From assembly GCA_017428025.1 (NCBI GenBank), contig JAFRRO010000026.1, forward strand, positions 1-38,744: a stretch of 38,744 bases of DNA, read 5' to 3'. This DNA is from Clostridia bacterium (GTDB lineage Bacteria; Bacillota; Clostridia; Christensenellales; CAG-138). This document shows, in pieces, positions 1 to 8,412 of the stretch; position 1 is the stretch's first letter; the number at the start of each line of letters is the position of its first letter. Position numbers and translations under genes: made by a program. The notes under the pieces are model-generated. The model was not told the DNA's origin. It saw nothing but the letters and a program-made list of their open reading frames with translations, and did not search any database.

Positions 1-471
1 ATGGAAGCCGCTCTGCGTACCGCGTACGAAGTCGTCACCGGCAAGACGCTCGAAAAGGTCGAATTCCATGCCGTACGCGGCACCGAAGCGATCAAGGAAG
101 CGGAATACGATCTCAACGGCGTCAAGGTGCGCGTTGCGGTCACCAGCGGTCTCGAGAATGCTTCGAAGCTCCTTGACATGATCAAGAGCGGCGAGAAGCA
201 GTACGAGTTCGTTGAGGTCATGGCGTGCCCCGGCGGCTGCGTCAACGGCGGCGGTCAGCCGATTCAGCCCGGCTCCGTCCGCAACTTCGTCGATCTCCGC
301 GCAAAGCGCGCGGCGGCGCTCTACGGCGAGGACGACAATATGCCGCTCCGCAAGAGCCACGAGAATCCCGAAGTCCAGGCGCTCTATCGCGACTATCTCG
401 GCGAGCCGAACAGCCACAAGGCGCACGAGCTGCTGCATACGCATTACACCGAGCGCGGCCTGTACAAATAA
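1..471 (+). CDS. [FeFe]-hydrogenase catalytic subunit, C-terminal part (5' end outside window)
   Basis: This is the last 156 residues of an iron-only hydrogenase large subunit (HydA/HndD type), which makes or consumes H2, usually with ferredoxin or NAD(P)H as partner. The third H-cluster motif E-x-M-x-C-x-x-G-C-x-x-GGGQP is at residues 72-87, and Cys76 and Cys80 are the expected cluster ligands. It is followed by the small-subunit-like tail (SHKAHELLHTHYTERGLYK) typical of multidomain NADP- or electron-bifurcating hydrogenases. The first ATG is almost certainly internal, because this family reads ...GGVMEAALRTAYE at this point, so the gene begins upstream of the window. A strong terminator follows at once. 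Whether it is NADP-linked or bifurcating cannot be told without the N-terminal domains. Confidence 0.93.
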   Translation: MEAALRTAYEVVTGKTLEKVEFHAVRGTEAIKEAEYDLNGVKVRVAVTSGLENASKLLDMIKSGEKQYEFVEVMACPGGCVNGGGQPIQPGSVRNFVDLRAKRAAALYGEDDNMPLRKSHENPEVQALYRDYLGEPNSHKAHELLHTHYTERGLYK

Positions 472-489
472 GAACTGTTGAACAAGAGG

Positions 490-515
490 GCGGGAGAGCG
501 ATCTCCCGCTCTTTT
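490..515 (+). terminator. Rho-independent terminator of the hydrogenase gene
   Basis: A perfect 8-bp stem GCGGGAGA/TCTCCCGC (490-497 and 502-509) with a GCGA tetraloop is followed by TCTTTTG. It lies 19 bp after the hydrogenase stop codon and separates that gene from dgt. Confidence 0.9.
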
Positions 516-605
516 GCTGCGCGGAAAAAGAAAATGCGAAAAGAAAAAAGGAAAATTTGCAGTTTTGGCGTATATATTTATTGAATAGTTTTGCGGAGGA
601 CGACG

Positions 606-1613
606 ATGGAAGACGGATCGGTTCGAAAAATGCGCGAGGAATGGGAGAAGCAGATGCTTTCGCCCTATGCGACGCTGTCGGTCAACACGCGCGGCCGCGA
701 TGTGCCGATGCCGCTGTGTCCCGTGCGCACCGAGTTTGTGCGCGACCGCGACCGCATCCTGCATTCGAAGTCGTTCCGCCGTCTGAAGCATAAGACGCAG
801 GTGTTCCTTGCACCGAAGGGCGATCATTACCGCACGCGGCTCACGCATACGCTGGAGGTCACGCAGATTGCGCGCACCATCTCCCGCGCGCTGCGGCTCA
901 ACGAGGATCTGACCGAGGCGATCGCGATGGGGCACGACCTCGGACATACGCCGTTCGGACATGCGGGCGAAGAGGTTCTGAACGAACTGCTGCCCGGCGG
1001 CTTCAAACACAATCTGCAGAGCCTGCGCGTCGTCGAAAAGCTCGAGTACGACGGCAAAGGTCTGAACCTCACGTGGGAGGTGCGCGACGGCATCGTGAAT
1101 CACACGAGCAGCGGACATCCCGCAACGGTCGAAGGCAAGGTCGTTTCGCTGGCGGACCGCATCGCCTATATCAACCACGACATCGACGACGCCATGCGCG
1201 CGGGCGTGCTCAACGAGGCGGACTTGCCGCGTTCGTGCATCGAACTGTTCGGCGAAACGCACGCAAAGCGCATCAACAGCCTGATCATCAACGTCATCTA
1301 CAACAGCTTCGACAGCGACTTGATCCGCTTTTCGCCGGACTACGCCGAGGAATTCAAGGTCCTGCGGCAGTTCATGTTCGACAACGTCTATCTGAACCCG
1401 ACCGCCAAGAGCGAGGAGGGCAAGGCAAAGGGCGTGGTGCGCGCGCTGTACGAATACTACTTTGCGCATCCGGAGCTGTTGGACGAGGAATACGCGATCA
1501 CCCGCGAAACCGAAGGCAAGGAACGCGCCGTTGCGGATTTCATCGCAGGCATGAGCGATACCTACGCGATCGGTACCTACGAAAAACTGTTTGTGCCGAA
1601 AAGCTGGAGCTGA
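606..1613 (+). CDS. dgt: dGTPase-like HD-domain deoxyguanosinetriphosphate triphosphohydrolase
   Basis: A 335-residue HD-superfamily hydrolase of the dGTPase family, predicted to cleave dNTPs to the deoxynucleoside and triphosphate and so to tune dNTP pools. The metal and active-site signatures are the SFRRLKHKTQVF segment (56-68), His81 (LTHTLEV), the His110-Asp111 pair in GHDLGHTPFGH, and a later Asp in LADRIAYINHDIDD. The ATG at 606 is chosen because GCGGAGGA lies 5 bp upstream (593-600); an in-frame TTG at 591 would overlap this ribosome site. A weak AT-rich -10-like TATATT sits at 573-578, with no good -35 box. It heads the dgt-dnaG-rpoD cluster and ends 25 bp before dnaG, an arrangement seen in many Clostridia, so co-transcription is likely. 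Confidence 0.93.
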   Translation: MEDGSVRKMREEWEKQMLSPYATLSVNTRGRDVPMPLCPVRTEFVRDRDRILHSKSFRRLKHKTQVFLAPKGDHYRTRLTHTLEVTQIARTISRALRLNEDLTEAIAMGHDLGHTPFGHAGEEVLNELLPGGFKHNLQSLRVVEKLEYDGKGLNLTWEVRDGIVNHTSSGHPATVEGKVVSLADRIAYINHDIDDAMRAGVLNEADLPRSCIELFGETHAKRINSLIINVIYNSFDSDLIRFSPDYAEEFKVLRQFMFDNVYLNPTAKSEEGKAKGVVRALYEYYFAHPELLDEEYAITRETEGKERAVADFIAGMSDTYAIGTYEKLFVPKSWS

Positions 1614-1638
1614 TACATCTTCGAAAGGAGCATCGGGA

Positions 1639-3396
1639 ATGGCATTTCCGAGCGCGTGGCTCGACGAGCTGCTGCACAAAAACGACATCGTATCCGTCGT
1701 TTCGGAATATGTGGAACTCAAGCCCAAGGGACGCAAACTCTGGGCCTGTTGTCCGCTGCACGGCGAAAAGACGCCGTCGTTCTCGGTCTCTCCGGACAAG
1801 CAGCTGTTCTACTGCTTCGGCTGTCATGCGGGCGGCACGGTGATCCAGTTCGTCATGGACATGGAGCGGCTGACCTTCTACGAAGCCGTGCAGCAGCTTG
1901 CCGCGCGCGTCAACATGGAGCTTCCGAACGAGATCAACGACCGCGAGCTGCAGAAACAGCGCGCCTATAAAAAACGCCTGCTCGAAGCGAACCGCGACGC
2001 GGCGCGCTACTACTGCCGGTGCTTCGTCGATCCCGAGATCGGCAAACCGGCGCGCGAATACGCCTCACGGCGCGGGCTCAATACGGAGATCATCACGCAG
2101 TTCGGCATCGGCTATGCGCCCGACACATGGGATTCGCTGTTGAAGCATCTCAAGAGCCTGAACTACACCGAAAAGGAACTGATCGACGCGGGACTTCTGG
2201 TGCACAACAGCGAGCGCGGCACGGTCTACGACGCGTTCCGCGGGCGGCTGATCTTCCCGATCCTCAACGTCAACGGCTCCGTGCTCGGCTTCGGCGCGCG
2301 CGTGATGGGCGACGAAAAACCGAAGTACATCAACACGGGCGATACGCCGGTCTACAACAAGCGCAACAACCTGTACGGGCTGAACCTGCACAAAAACGAA
2401 AAGCTCGACGATCTCGTTATGGTCGAAGGCTATATGGACGTGATTGGGCTGTACAAAGCGGGCGTAAAGAACGCCGTCGCAAGCCTCGGCACCGCGCTGA
2501 CACAGCAGCAGGCGCGACTTTTGAAGCGATATGTCGAAAAGGTCTACATCGCGTATGACGGCGATGCGGCGGGGCAGAATGCGATGGTACGCGGGCTCGA
2601 CATCCTGAAAGCCGAAGGGCTCGAGGTGCGCGTCATCACGTTCCCGGACGACCTCGATCCGGACGAATACGTGCAGATCTACGGCAAGGACGGGTTCGAC
2701 CGGCTCAAGGAAAACGCGCTGTCGCTGAACGCGTTTAAGATCGAAGCGATGGCGAGAAACTATGATCTGCAGGACGAAAACGCGCGCGAGCAGTTCGCAA
2801 GACACGCCTGCGCGTTCGTCGCAAGCCTGCAGCCGATCGAGCAGGAGCGGTACTACCGGCTGATCGGCAAAAAAACGGGCTATCCGCTCGAAGCGCTGAT
2901 CGCGCAGGGACAGCGCAGCGGCGGGATCGCGCCGGACCTCAGCAAGGCACCGATCCGCGGCGGATTCCGCAGACGCGCCGAAGACGGCGAGGATTCGCGG
3001 GACGTGATCGAACGCACGCTGCTGCTCGCGTGCCTCAAGGATCGGGAAGCGCTGCGGCTGTGCGAAGAAAAGCACGCCGCCGAGAGGATCAAGAATCCGA
3101 CCTACCGTGCGCTCTACGAGGCGATCCGCACACAGGGGACCGCGTTTTCGATCGCGAAATACGTCGGCGAGCTTCCGGACAAGGAGGCGGAAACGGTGTC
3201 CGCGATCCTGCGCGAGGAGGAAGCGACGGAAAACGCGGTGCGCGCGGCAGCCGACTGTCTGAAACGTCTGGAGCAGGAGAACGGCGCGGACGAGATCGCG
3301 CGGCTGCAGGCGGAGCTGAAACGACCGGATCTTACGGCAGAGGAACGCAATGCCGTTTTGAAGGAAATAACCAATCGCATACGGGCAAATAAATAA
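1639..3396 (+). CDS. dnaG: DNA primase
   Basis: A 585-residue bacterial primase that makes RNA primers at the replication fork. The N-terminal CHC2 zinc ribbon has ligands Cys38, His41, Cys59 and Cys62 ([12 protein letters not shown]...FYCFGC). The TOPRIM catalytic domain follows, with [14 protein letters not shown] and the metal-binding [10 protein letters not shown] motif. The C-terminal part (after about residue 430) should contact the replicative helicase and is less conserved. The length is normal for the family. The ATG at 1639 is chosen over an in-frame upstream ATG at 1591 because the latter overlaps dgt coding sequence, while GAAAGGAG lies 8 bp before 1639. The rpoD ribosome site starts at its stop codon, so the two are probably cotranscribed. 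Confidence 0.97.
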   Translation: MAFPSAWLDELLHKNDIVSVVSEYVELKPKGRKLWACCPLHGEKTPSFSVSPDKQLFYCFGCHAGGTVIQFVMDMERLTFYEAVQQLAARVNMELPNEINDRELQKQRAYKKRLLEANRDAARYYCRCFVDPEIGKPAREYASRRGLNTEIITQFGIGYAPDTWDSLLKHLKSLNYTEKELIDAGLLVHNSERGTVYDAFRGRLIFPILNVNGSVLGFGARVMGDEKPKYINTGDTPVYNKRNNLYGLNLHKNEKLDDLVMVEGYMDVIGLYKAGVKNAVASLGTALTQQQARLLKRYVEKVYIAYDGDAAGQNAMVRGLDILKAEGLEVRVITFPDDLDPDEYVQIYGKDGFDRLKENALSLNAFKIEAMARNYDLQDENAREQFARHACAFVASLQPIEQERYYRLIGKKTGYPLEALIAQGQRSGGIAPDLSKAPIRGGFRRRAEDGEDSRDVIERTLLLACLKDREALRLCEEKHAAERIKNPTYRALYEAIRTQGTAFSIAKYVGELPDKEAETVSAILREEEATENAVRAAADCLKRLEQENGADEIARLQAELKRPDLTAEERNAVLKEITNRIRANK

Positions 3397-3407
3397 GGAG
3401 ACGGGAC

Positions 3408-4883
3408 ATGGAAGAAACAAAGATCACCAACAACGAAACCGTTGAAACCACGGAGAAGAAGCGCGCGAAGAAGGCGAAGAAGGTCGAAACCGCGGAAGAA
3501 ATCAAGGTTGAAGCGCCGCAGGAGGACAAGCCCGAAACGGCGGAGCCGGCTGCGGAAGAGGAGCCGGTGAAAAAGCCCAAGAAGGCGTCGAAGCCGAAGG
3601 CCAAGAAGACGGAAGAGCCCGTCGAGCCGGAACCGGTCGAAGCGCCGGTCGAGCCGGAGCCGGTCGAAGAAGAGCCGGTGAAGAAGCCGAAAAAGGCGTC
3701 CAAGCCCAAGGCGAAGAAGGTCGAGAAGATCCCGGACGAGCCGGAGGAGGAACCGGAGGACGAGCCGGAGGATTCGGACGACGACAAATCCGACGATGAA
3801 CCGGACATGAAGCCCGTCAACGCGGAGCAGAAGATTCGCGAGCTGCTGGAATCCGGCAAGCAGAAGGGCATTCTGACCTACACCGAGATCATGGACACGC
3901 TGAACGAGCTCGGCATCGACGCCGATCAGATGGACAAGATCTACGGCGAACTCGAAGACCTGAACATCGACATCGTCGAGGAAATCGAGATTCCGGAGGA
4001 CATCAACGAGGAGATCGCGCAGATCGAAACGGTTCTTGCGAGCACCGAAGGCATCAACATCGACGATCCGGTCCGCATGTATCTCAAAGAGATCGGCAAG
4101 GTTCCGCTTCTGAACGCCGCGGAGGAAATCGAGATCGCGCAGCGCATGGCGGACGGCGACCTCGACGCGAAGCACCAGCTTGCGGAGGCAAACCTCAGAC
4201 TCGTCGTTTCGATCGCAAAGCGTTATGTCGGACGCGGTATGCTGTTCCTCGATCTGATTCAGGAGGGCAACCTCGGTCTCATCAAGGCGGTCGAGAAGTT
4301 CGACTACCGCAAGGGCTATAAGTTCTCGACGTACGCGACGTGGTGGATCCGTCAGGCGATCACCCGCGCGATCGCCGATCAGGCGCGTACGATCCGCATC
4401 CCCGTGCATATGGTGGAGACGATCAACAAGCTGATCCGCGTCAACCGTCAGCTCGTGCAGGAGCTCGGACGCGATCCGCGCCCCGACGAGATCGCGCACG
4501 AAATGGGCATCTCTGAGGACAAGGTCCGCGAAATCCTCAAGATCGCACAGGAGCCGGTTTCCCTCGAAACCCCGATCGGCGAGGAGGACGATTCGCACCT
4601 CGGCGACTTCATCCCCGACGACGACGCGCCCGCGCCCGCGGACGCCGTGGCGGTCGCGCTTTTGAAGGAGCAGCTTGTCGAAGTGCTGAACACGCTCACC
4701 CCGCGTGAAGCGAAGGTTCTGCGTCTCCGTTACGGTCTCGACGACGGCAAGGCAAGAACGCTCGAAGAGGTCGGCAAGGAGTTCAACGTCACGCGTGAGC
4801 GCATCCGTCAGATCGAGGCGAAAGCCCTGCGCAAACTCCGCCACCCGTCCAGAAGCAAGAAACTCAAGGACTTCCTCGAATAA
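3408..4883 (+). CDS. rpoD: Primary sigma factor RpoD (SigA), with a long charged N-terminal extension
   Basis: A 491-residue housekeeping sigma-70 factor. Region 1.1-like sequence begins near residue 138. Region 1.2 is [12 protein letters not shown]. Region 2 carries [21 protein letters not shown], then [15 protein letters not shown] for -10 recognition. Region 4 ends with [20 protein letters not shown], the -35-binding helix-turn-helix. The unusual part is residues 1-137, a low-complexity stretch rich in Lys, Glu and Pro, with an exact 17-residue repeat [17 protein letters not shown] at 51-67 and 88-104, joined by EPEPVE units and followed by an acidic [16 protein letters not shown] run. AAGGAG at 3395-3400 overlaps the dnaG stop codon and sets the ATG at 3408. 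It is the last gene of the dgt-dnaG-rpoD unit. Confidence 0.97.
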   Translation: MEETKITNNETVETTEKKRAKKAKKVETAEEIKVEAPQEDKPETAEPAAEEEPVKKPKKASKPKAKKTEEPVEPEPVEAPVEPEPVEEEPVKKPKKASKPKAKKVEKIPDEPEEEPEDEPEDSDDDKSDDEPDMKPVNAEQKIRELLESGKQKGILTYTEIMDTLNELGIDADQMDKIYGELEDLNIDIVEEIEIPEDINEEIAQIETVLASTEGINIDDPVRMYLKEIGKVPLLNAAEEIEIAQRMADGDLDAKHQLAEANLRLVVSIAKRYVGRGMLFLDLIQEGNLGLIKAVEKFDYRKGYKFSTYATWWIRQAITRAIADQARTIRIPVHMVETINKLIRVNRQLVQELGRDPRPDEIAHEMGISEDKVREILKIAQEPVSLETPIGEEDDSHLGDFIPDDDAPAPADAVAVALLKEQLVEVLNTLTPREAKVLRLRYGLDDGKARTLEEVGKEFNVTRERIRQIEAKALRKLRHPSRSKKLKDFLE

Positions 4884-4892
4884 TCATAATCA

Positions 4893-4920
4893 AAACGCGC
4901 CGGATTGCTCCGGCGCGTTT
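4893..4920. terminator. Bidirectional terminator between rpoD and lipoprotein L1
   Basis: A perfect 12-bp stem AAACGCGCCGGA/TCCGGCGCGTTT (4893-4904 and 4909-4920) has a TTGC loop. The T-run after it serves rpoD, and the A-run before it serves the convergent minus-strand gene that ends at 4929. Confidence 0.92.
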
Positions 4921-4928
4921 GCTGTTTA

Positions 4929-6284
4929 TCACGGAAGATCCGGCAGATCGTCCAACAGCTTCGACTGATAGATCATCGTGCCGTCGAGCGCGTTCACCAA
5001 AAGGACCTCCTGCGGGATATGATCCCGCTCGTTTTGCTCGTTTGTCACAAAGAACGCCCATGCGGGAACCAGAAACGCCTCGTCGCCCTGATCGGGAATC
5101 TGCGCAATCGCCGTCGTCAGCACGATGCGCTTCACAAGGATGGGGGCGTTCTTCGAACCGGCGGTGCAGTATTCGATGATTTTCATCACGTTCTTTTGAA
5201 TCTCCTCGAAAGGCAGCAGCTGCACATTCTCGTTTGCGACAAGCACGGTTTCCTTCGGCGAATCCCAGCCCAGATGCAGCAGACCTTCGTCCGTAATGAA
5301 CATCTGCACGTACTCCTGATCCCAAAGCGGGGCGTAGGTCAGCGCGGAATCCTTCGTATACTCCCATGTGAGAAACTCCGGATCGGGGGATTCGCGGTAG
5401 TAGCAGGGGACCGCGCCGCCGAGCGCGGGGACATAGGTGAGGAAGAACCCTTCGCCGAGGTTCGTATAGGAATAGCTCTGAATGTACCTTGCCTTCTGTA
5501 CGTCGGCAACCTTGAAATCCGTAAGTCCAAGAGCCGCAATCACGGCGTCGCCCTTTGCGATCGCGTCCGCCTCGGAAATCCGGATGTTCTCAAGCGTATG
5601 CGCAGGTTCGCCGGGCGTTGCATCGCCCAACAGCACCCAGTCTTCGTACTGAATGTTACCGTCGCGGAAGCGGCTCAGAGAAATCATGCCGCTCTTTCCA
5701 AAAAGATACCAAACCGTTCCGTCGCCGTCCCTGACCGCGCGCATTTTGATCGGAAACGTCAGCTTTTTCGGTTCGATCCGAACAAAGGTGTCCTCGACCG
5801 GCGCTTCTTCGATCAGCTTCTGAATGCGGCGCATCTCGTCCTCCATCGGCTCCCAGATCGGCTCGCCGGTCTCCTCGTCGTCGCCCATATAAGCGCCCTT
5901 CGCCGCGTTCTTGAGATCGACGGCAAGCTCCTCGCGTGAAAGCTCGTTTTCGCGGATCGTCCAGTCGCCCTGTGAAACGGCTTTCAGCAGCGCGGCAATA
6001 TCGTTTGCGGCAAACGTTCGCTGCTTGATCGTGGTGACCGGATACTGCTGCGCGTCCGGCAGTTCCACGTCCGCTTCGAAACGCACCTCCTGTTCGCGGA
6101 TCAGCTCCGTATTATCGAGTCGCGTCGGCGCTTCGTAGGTGTAGGGATCGACCGGCTTGCCGCGGACCGCCTTTTCGAGCGCGCCGTCCGCACGGTTGAC
6201 GACCGCTTCTTCGTCGGGCGTCGGTACGCACGCGCAAAGAAGGATCAGGGAGAGAATCAGCGCAATCAATGCCTGTTTTTTCAT
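4929..6284 (-). CDS. Lipoprotein L1, orphan member of the ACVPTP paralogous family
   Basis: A 451-residue predicted lipoprotein of unknown function. It has a Lys-Lys n-region, a hydrophobic stretch and the lipobox LLCAC, with mature Cys19 followed by VPTPDEE. It shares with L2-L6 (16247-26469) the ACVPTP start, an early segment of the type F-E-A-D-V-E-L-P-D, a short A-L-G-L-T-D-F-K-V segment, the NENVQLLPFEEI motif, a C-terminal RIVL...VPAW-F segment and VNALDGTMI. It lacks the final Gly-Tyr of the others and ends DDLPDLP. The ATG at 6284 has an AAAGGAGC ribosome site 7-8 bp upstream; the longer in-frame start at 6380 would read through the promoter. It is transcribed alone, from a promoter carrying the 11-bp-repeat operator that also precedes L2 and the ABC permease. 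It may belong to a Clostridia DUF family (DUF6034 comes to mind); I could not check this. Confidence 0.88.
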   Translation of the reverse strand: MKKQALIALILSLILLCACVPTPDEEAVVNRADGALEKAVRGKPVDPYTYEAPTRLDNTELIREQEVRFEADVELPDAQQYPVTTIKQRTFAANDIAALLKAVSQGDWTIRENELSREELAVDLKNAAKGAYMGDDEETGEPIWEPMEDEMRRIQKLIEEAPVEDTFVRIEPKKLTFPIKMRAVRDGDGTVWYLFGKSGMISLSRFRDGNIQYEDWVLLGDATPGEPAHTLENIRISEADAIAKGDAVIAALGLTDFKVADVQKARYIQSYSYTNLGEGFFLTYVPALGGAVPCYYRESPDPEFLTWEYTKDSALTYAPLWDQEYVQMFITDEGLLHLGWDSPKETVLVANENVQLLPFEEIQKNVMKIIEYCTAGSKNAPILVKRIVLTTAIAQIPDQGDEAFLVPAWAFFVTNEQNERDHIPQEVLLVNALDGTMIYQSKLLDDLPDLP

Positions 6285-6317
6285 GGGGATTGCTCCTTTC
6301 GTTTTTCCTGTGCCATC

Positions 6318-6374
6318 AGTATAAAACAAAAGTTGTAACAGAGGGGTAACAGACTTGTAAGAGAGTTGTAAAAT
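6318..6374 (-). promoter_or_regulatory. L1 promoter with four 11-bp-periodic operator repeats
   Basis: Read on the minus strand, the core ATTTTACAACTCT (6374-6362) opens a series of TTACA, TTACA, TTACC, TTACA units. Their plus-strand left edges lie at 6367, 6356, 6345 and 6334, exactly 11 bp apart. A 10-bp gap then leads to the -10 box TATACT (6323-6318). The -35 position (6346-6341, CCCCTC) is poor and is covered by the repeats. This is the layout of an activator-dependent promoter of the PhoB/PhoP type, where an OmpR-family response regulator binds direct repeats once per helical turn. The repeats and spacing are seen directly; the regulator class is inferred. Confidence 0.72.
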
Positions 6375-6414
6375 CTGCAAAACGGCGATTCCCGAAAAAA
6401 CGGAAAACTCGGTA

Positions 6415-6443
6415 TAGACGAACCGCGGGTTTTGCGTTATAAT
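6415..6443 (+). promoter_or_regulatory. Sigma-A promoter of trpS
   Basis: A perfect -10 TATAAT (6438-6443) lies 17 bp after a -35-like TAGACG (6415-6420, 4 of 6 consensus). The transcript would start near 6450, leaving a leader of only about 23 bases, so there is no room for a T-box. Confidence 0.75.
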
Positions 6444-6472
6444 GCTATCAATTGAAACCTCGGAGGCAGAGT

Positions 6473-7582
6473 ATGGACACCAAGAAAAACATCATCCTGA
6501 CCGGCGACCGTCCGACCGGCAGACTGCATCTCGGACACTATGTGGGCTCTTTGAAGCGCCGCGTGGAACTGCAGAATTCGGGCAAGTTCGATGCGATCAA
6601 CATTCTGATCGCCGACGATCAGGCGCTGACGGACAATGCGGACAATCCGGCGAAGATCCGTGACAACATGATTCAGGTCGCGCTGGACTATCTTTCGGTC
6701 GGCATCGATCCCAAAAAGTCCACGATCTGCGTACAGTCCGCGCTGCCCGCGCTGCATGCGCTGACCTTCTATTATATGAACCTCGTGACGACCGCGCGAC
6801 TGTCGAGAAACCCCACCGTCAAGGCGGAGATTCAGATGCGCGGCTTTGCGGACGAGGGGCTTCCGGCGGGCTTTTTCAGCTATCCGGTGTCGCAGGCGGC
6901 GGATATCACCGCGTTCGACGCGAACGTCGTTCCGGTCGGCGAGGATCAGCTGCCGATGATCGAGCAAACGCGTGAGATCGTCGAGAAGTTCAATAAGATC
7001 TACGGCGACACATTGGTCCTGCCGAAGGCGATGATCCCCGAAAACGAGACGCAGCGGCGTCTGCCGGGCGTTGACGGCAAGGCGAAGATGAGTAAGTCCT
7101 TGGGCAACTGCATCTATCTCTCGGACGACGTCAAGACGGTCAAAAAGCAGGTCAACGGCAAGATGTTCACCGATCCGCAGCATCTTCGCATCGAGGACCC
7201 CGGACATCTCGAAGGCAACGTCGTGTTCACATATCTCGATGCGCTTTGCACCGATGCGCACTTTGCCGAGTTTCTGCCCGACTATGCGAACTTAGACGAG
7301 ATGAAGGCGCATTATCAGAGAGGCGGCCTCGGCGACGGCACCTGCAAGAAGTTTTTGATCAACGTCCTGGAAAGCGAGCTTGCCCCGATCCGCGCAGAGC
7401 GCGCAAAGTGGGAGGCGGATATCGACACGGTCTACGACATCCTGCGCGAAGGCACCGCAAAGGCGACGGAAATCACCAACGCCACGCTCACGCGCGTACG
7501 CAAGGCGATGCGCATCAACTACTTCGACGACCGCGCGATCGTCAAGGAATGGGAAGCGCTCTTAAGAGCTGCAAAACAATGA
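6473..7582 (+). CDS. trpS: Tryptophan--tRNA ligase
   Basis: A 369-residue class Ic aminoacyl-tRNA synthetase that charges tRNA-Trp with tryptophan. The HIGH-type motif is HLGH at 19-22 within PTGRLHLGHYVGSL, and the KMSKS loop is intact at 205-209. The AFDANVVPVGEDQLP segment (148-161) is the usual active-site stretch. It is somewhat longer than the common 330-340-residue TrpS and belongs to the variant whose first motif reads TGDRPTGRLHLGH. The ATG at 6473 follows CGGAGG (6461-6466). Its own promoter lies just upstream, and its stop codon overlaps the start of the next gene by 4 bp. Confidence 0.96.
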   Translation: MDTKKNIILTGDRPTGRLHLGHYVGSLKRRVELQNSGKFDAINILIADDQALTDNADNPAKIRDNMIQVALDYLSVGIDPKKSTICVQSALPALHALTFYYMNLVTTARLSRNPTVKAEIQMRGFADEGLPAGFFSYPVSQAADITAFDANVVPVGEDQLPMIEQTREIVEKFNKIYGDTLVLPKAMIPENETQRRLPGVDGKAKMSKSLGNCIYLSDDVKTVKKQVNGKMFTDPQHLRIEDPGHLEGNVVFTYLDALCTDAHFAEFLPDYANLDEMKAHYQRGGLGDGTCKKFLINVLESELAPIRAERAKWEADIDTVYDILREGTAKATEITNATLTRVRKAMRINYFDDRAIVKEWEALLRAAKQ

Positions 7583-8370
7583 AAACGGTATTGCTGATCG
7601 GCGCAGGCGGGGGAATGGGCTCCGCCTGCGCCCGTATGCTTTTACGGCAAGGATACCGCGTGATCGGGCTCGACCGCGAAGGCACGGTTGTGCCGGAGGG
7701 CGCAGCGTTTGTTCCGATCGACGTCACCGATCCCGCATCGGTGCAGTCTGCATGCGAAGCCCTGCAGGGGACGGCGCTCGACGCAATCGCCTACATGGCG
7801 GGCGTGTATGACACGGGTTCGCTGATCGAGATCGACGAGGCGCGCATGCGCCGCATTTTCGAGGTCAACGTGTTCGGCGCGTACCGCGCGATCAAGGCGT
7901 TCTTCCCGCTGCTTCGGGAAAACGGGCGCGTCGTGCTCGTGACGAGCGAGCTTGCGCCGCTCGATCCGCTGCCGTTTACGGGGCTGTACGGTGTGACCAA
8001 GGGCACGCTCGAGCAGTACGCCTTTTCGCTTGCGATGGAGCTGCAGCTCATCGGCGTCATGGTCTCGGTCATCCGTCCCGGGGCGGTCGAAACGCCGTTG
8101 ATCGGCCGGTCGGTGGAGCGCATCGAATCGTTTGCCGTAAACACGGAACACTATCCGGAATGCGCCGAACGGTTCCTCTACGTCACGCACAAGGTCGAAT
8201 CCAGGAGCGTCCCGCCGGAAGCGGTGGCAAAAAAGCTCATTCGCATCCTTTCCGCCAAACGCTCGCGCTTCCTCTACACCCTGAACACCAGTCCGCTTCT
8301 GAAGCTATACGGCATCCTGCCGAAGCAATGGAAGCTTTTCGCAATCAAAACCTATCTCAAACGCAAATAA
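7579..8370 (+). CDS. Short-chain dehydrogenase/reductase (SDR) of unknown substrate
   Basis: A 263-residue classical SDR oxidoreductase. The nucleotide-binding motif GAGGGMG is at 8-14, the structural Asn at 98 (FEVNVFGAY), Ser123 in VTSE, and the catalytic YxxxK pair at Tyr137 and Lys141 (LYGVTKGTLEQYA). RPGAVETPL at 166-174 is the usual post-catalytic segment. An acidic residue (LDRE, 31-34) after strand beta-2 hints at NAD(H) preference. The C-terminal 60 residues are basic and end KTYLKRK. The start overlaps the trpS stop (ATGA), so the two are translationally coupled. The substrate cannot be predicted, and the link with trpS may be only positional. Confidence 0.88.
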   Translation: MKTVLLIGAGGGMGSACARMLLRQGYRVIGLDREGTVVPEGAAFVPIDVTDPASVQSACEALQGTALDAIAYMAGVYDTGSLIEIDEARMRRIFEVNVFGAYRAIKAFFPLLRENGRVVLVTSELAPLDPLPFTGLYGVTKGTLEQYAFSLAMELQLIGVMVSVIRPGAVETPLIGRSVERIESFAVNTEHYPECAERFLYVTHKVESRSVPPEAVAKKLIRILSAKRSRFLYTLNTSPLLKLYGILPKQWKLFAIKTYLKRK

Positions 8371-8373
8371 AAA

Positions 8374-8399
8374 AACGGATCGGAACGCACCGATCCGTT
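8374..8399. terminator. Bidirectional terminator between the SDR gene and the M18 peptidase gene
   Basis: A perfect 10-bp stem AACGGATCGG/CCGATCCGTT (8374-8383 and 8390-8399) has an AACGCA loop. An A-run lies on the left and a T-rich stretch on the right, between two convergent genes. Confidence 0.9.
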
Positions 8400-8412
8400 C
8401 TATTATATGGGA

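Noticed and set aside
591..605. TTG at 591 as the dgt start
   Set aside because: The codon overlaps the GCGGAGGA ribosome site that serves the ATG at 606, and no other site lies upstream.
444..1799. Long minus-strand open frame opposite dgt, with similar ones opposite dnaG, rpoD and aroC/tctC
   Set aside because: They are mirror frames of strongly recognised genes in GC-rich DNA. Their translations are Arg/Val/His-rich with no family motif and no ribosome sites.
6285..6472. T-box leader upstream of trpS
   Set aside because: The promoter lies about 30 bp before the start codon, and no T-box sequence or specifier hairpin is present.
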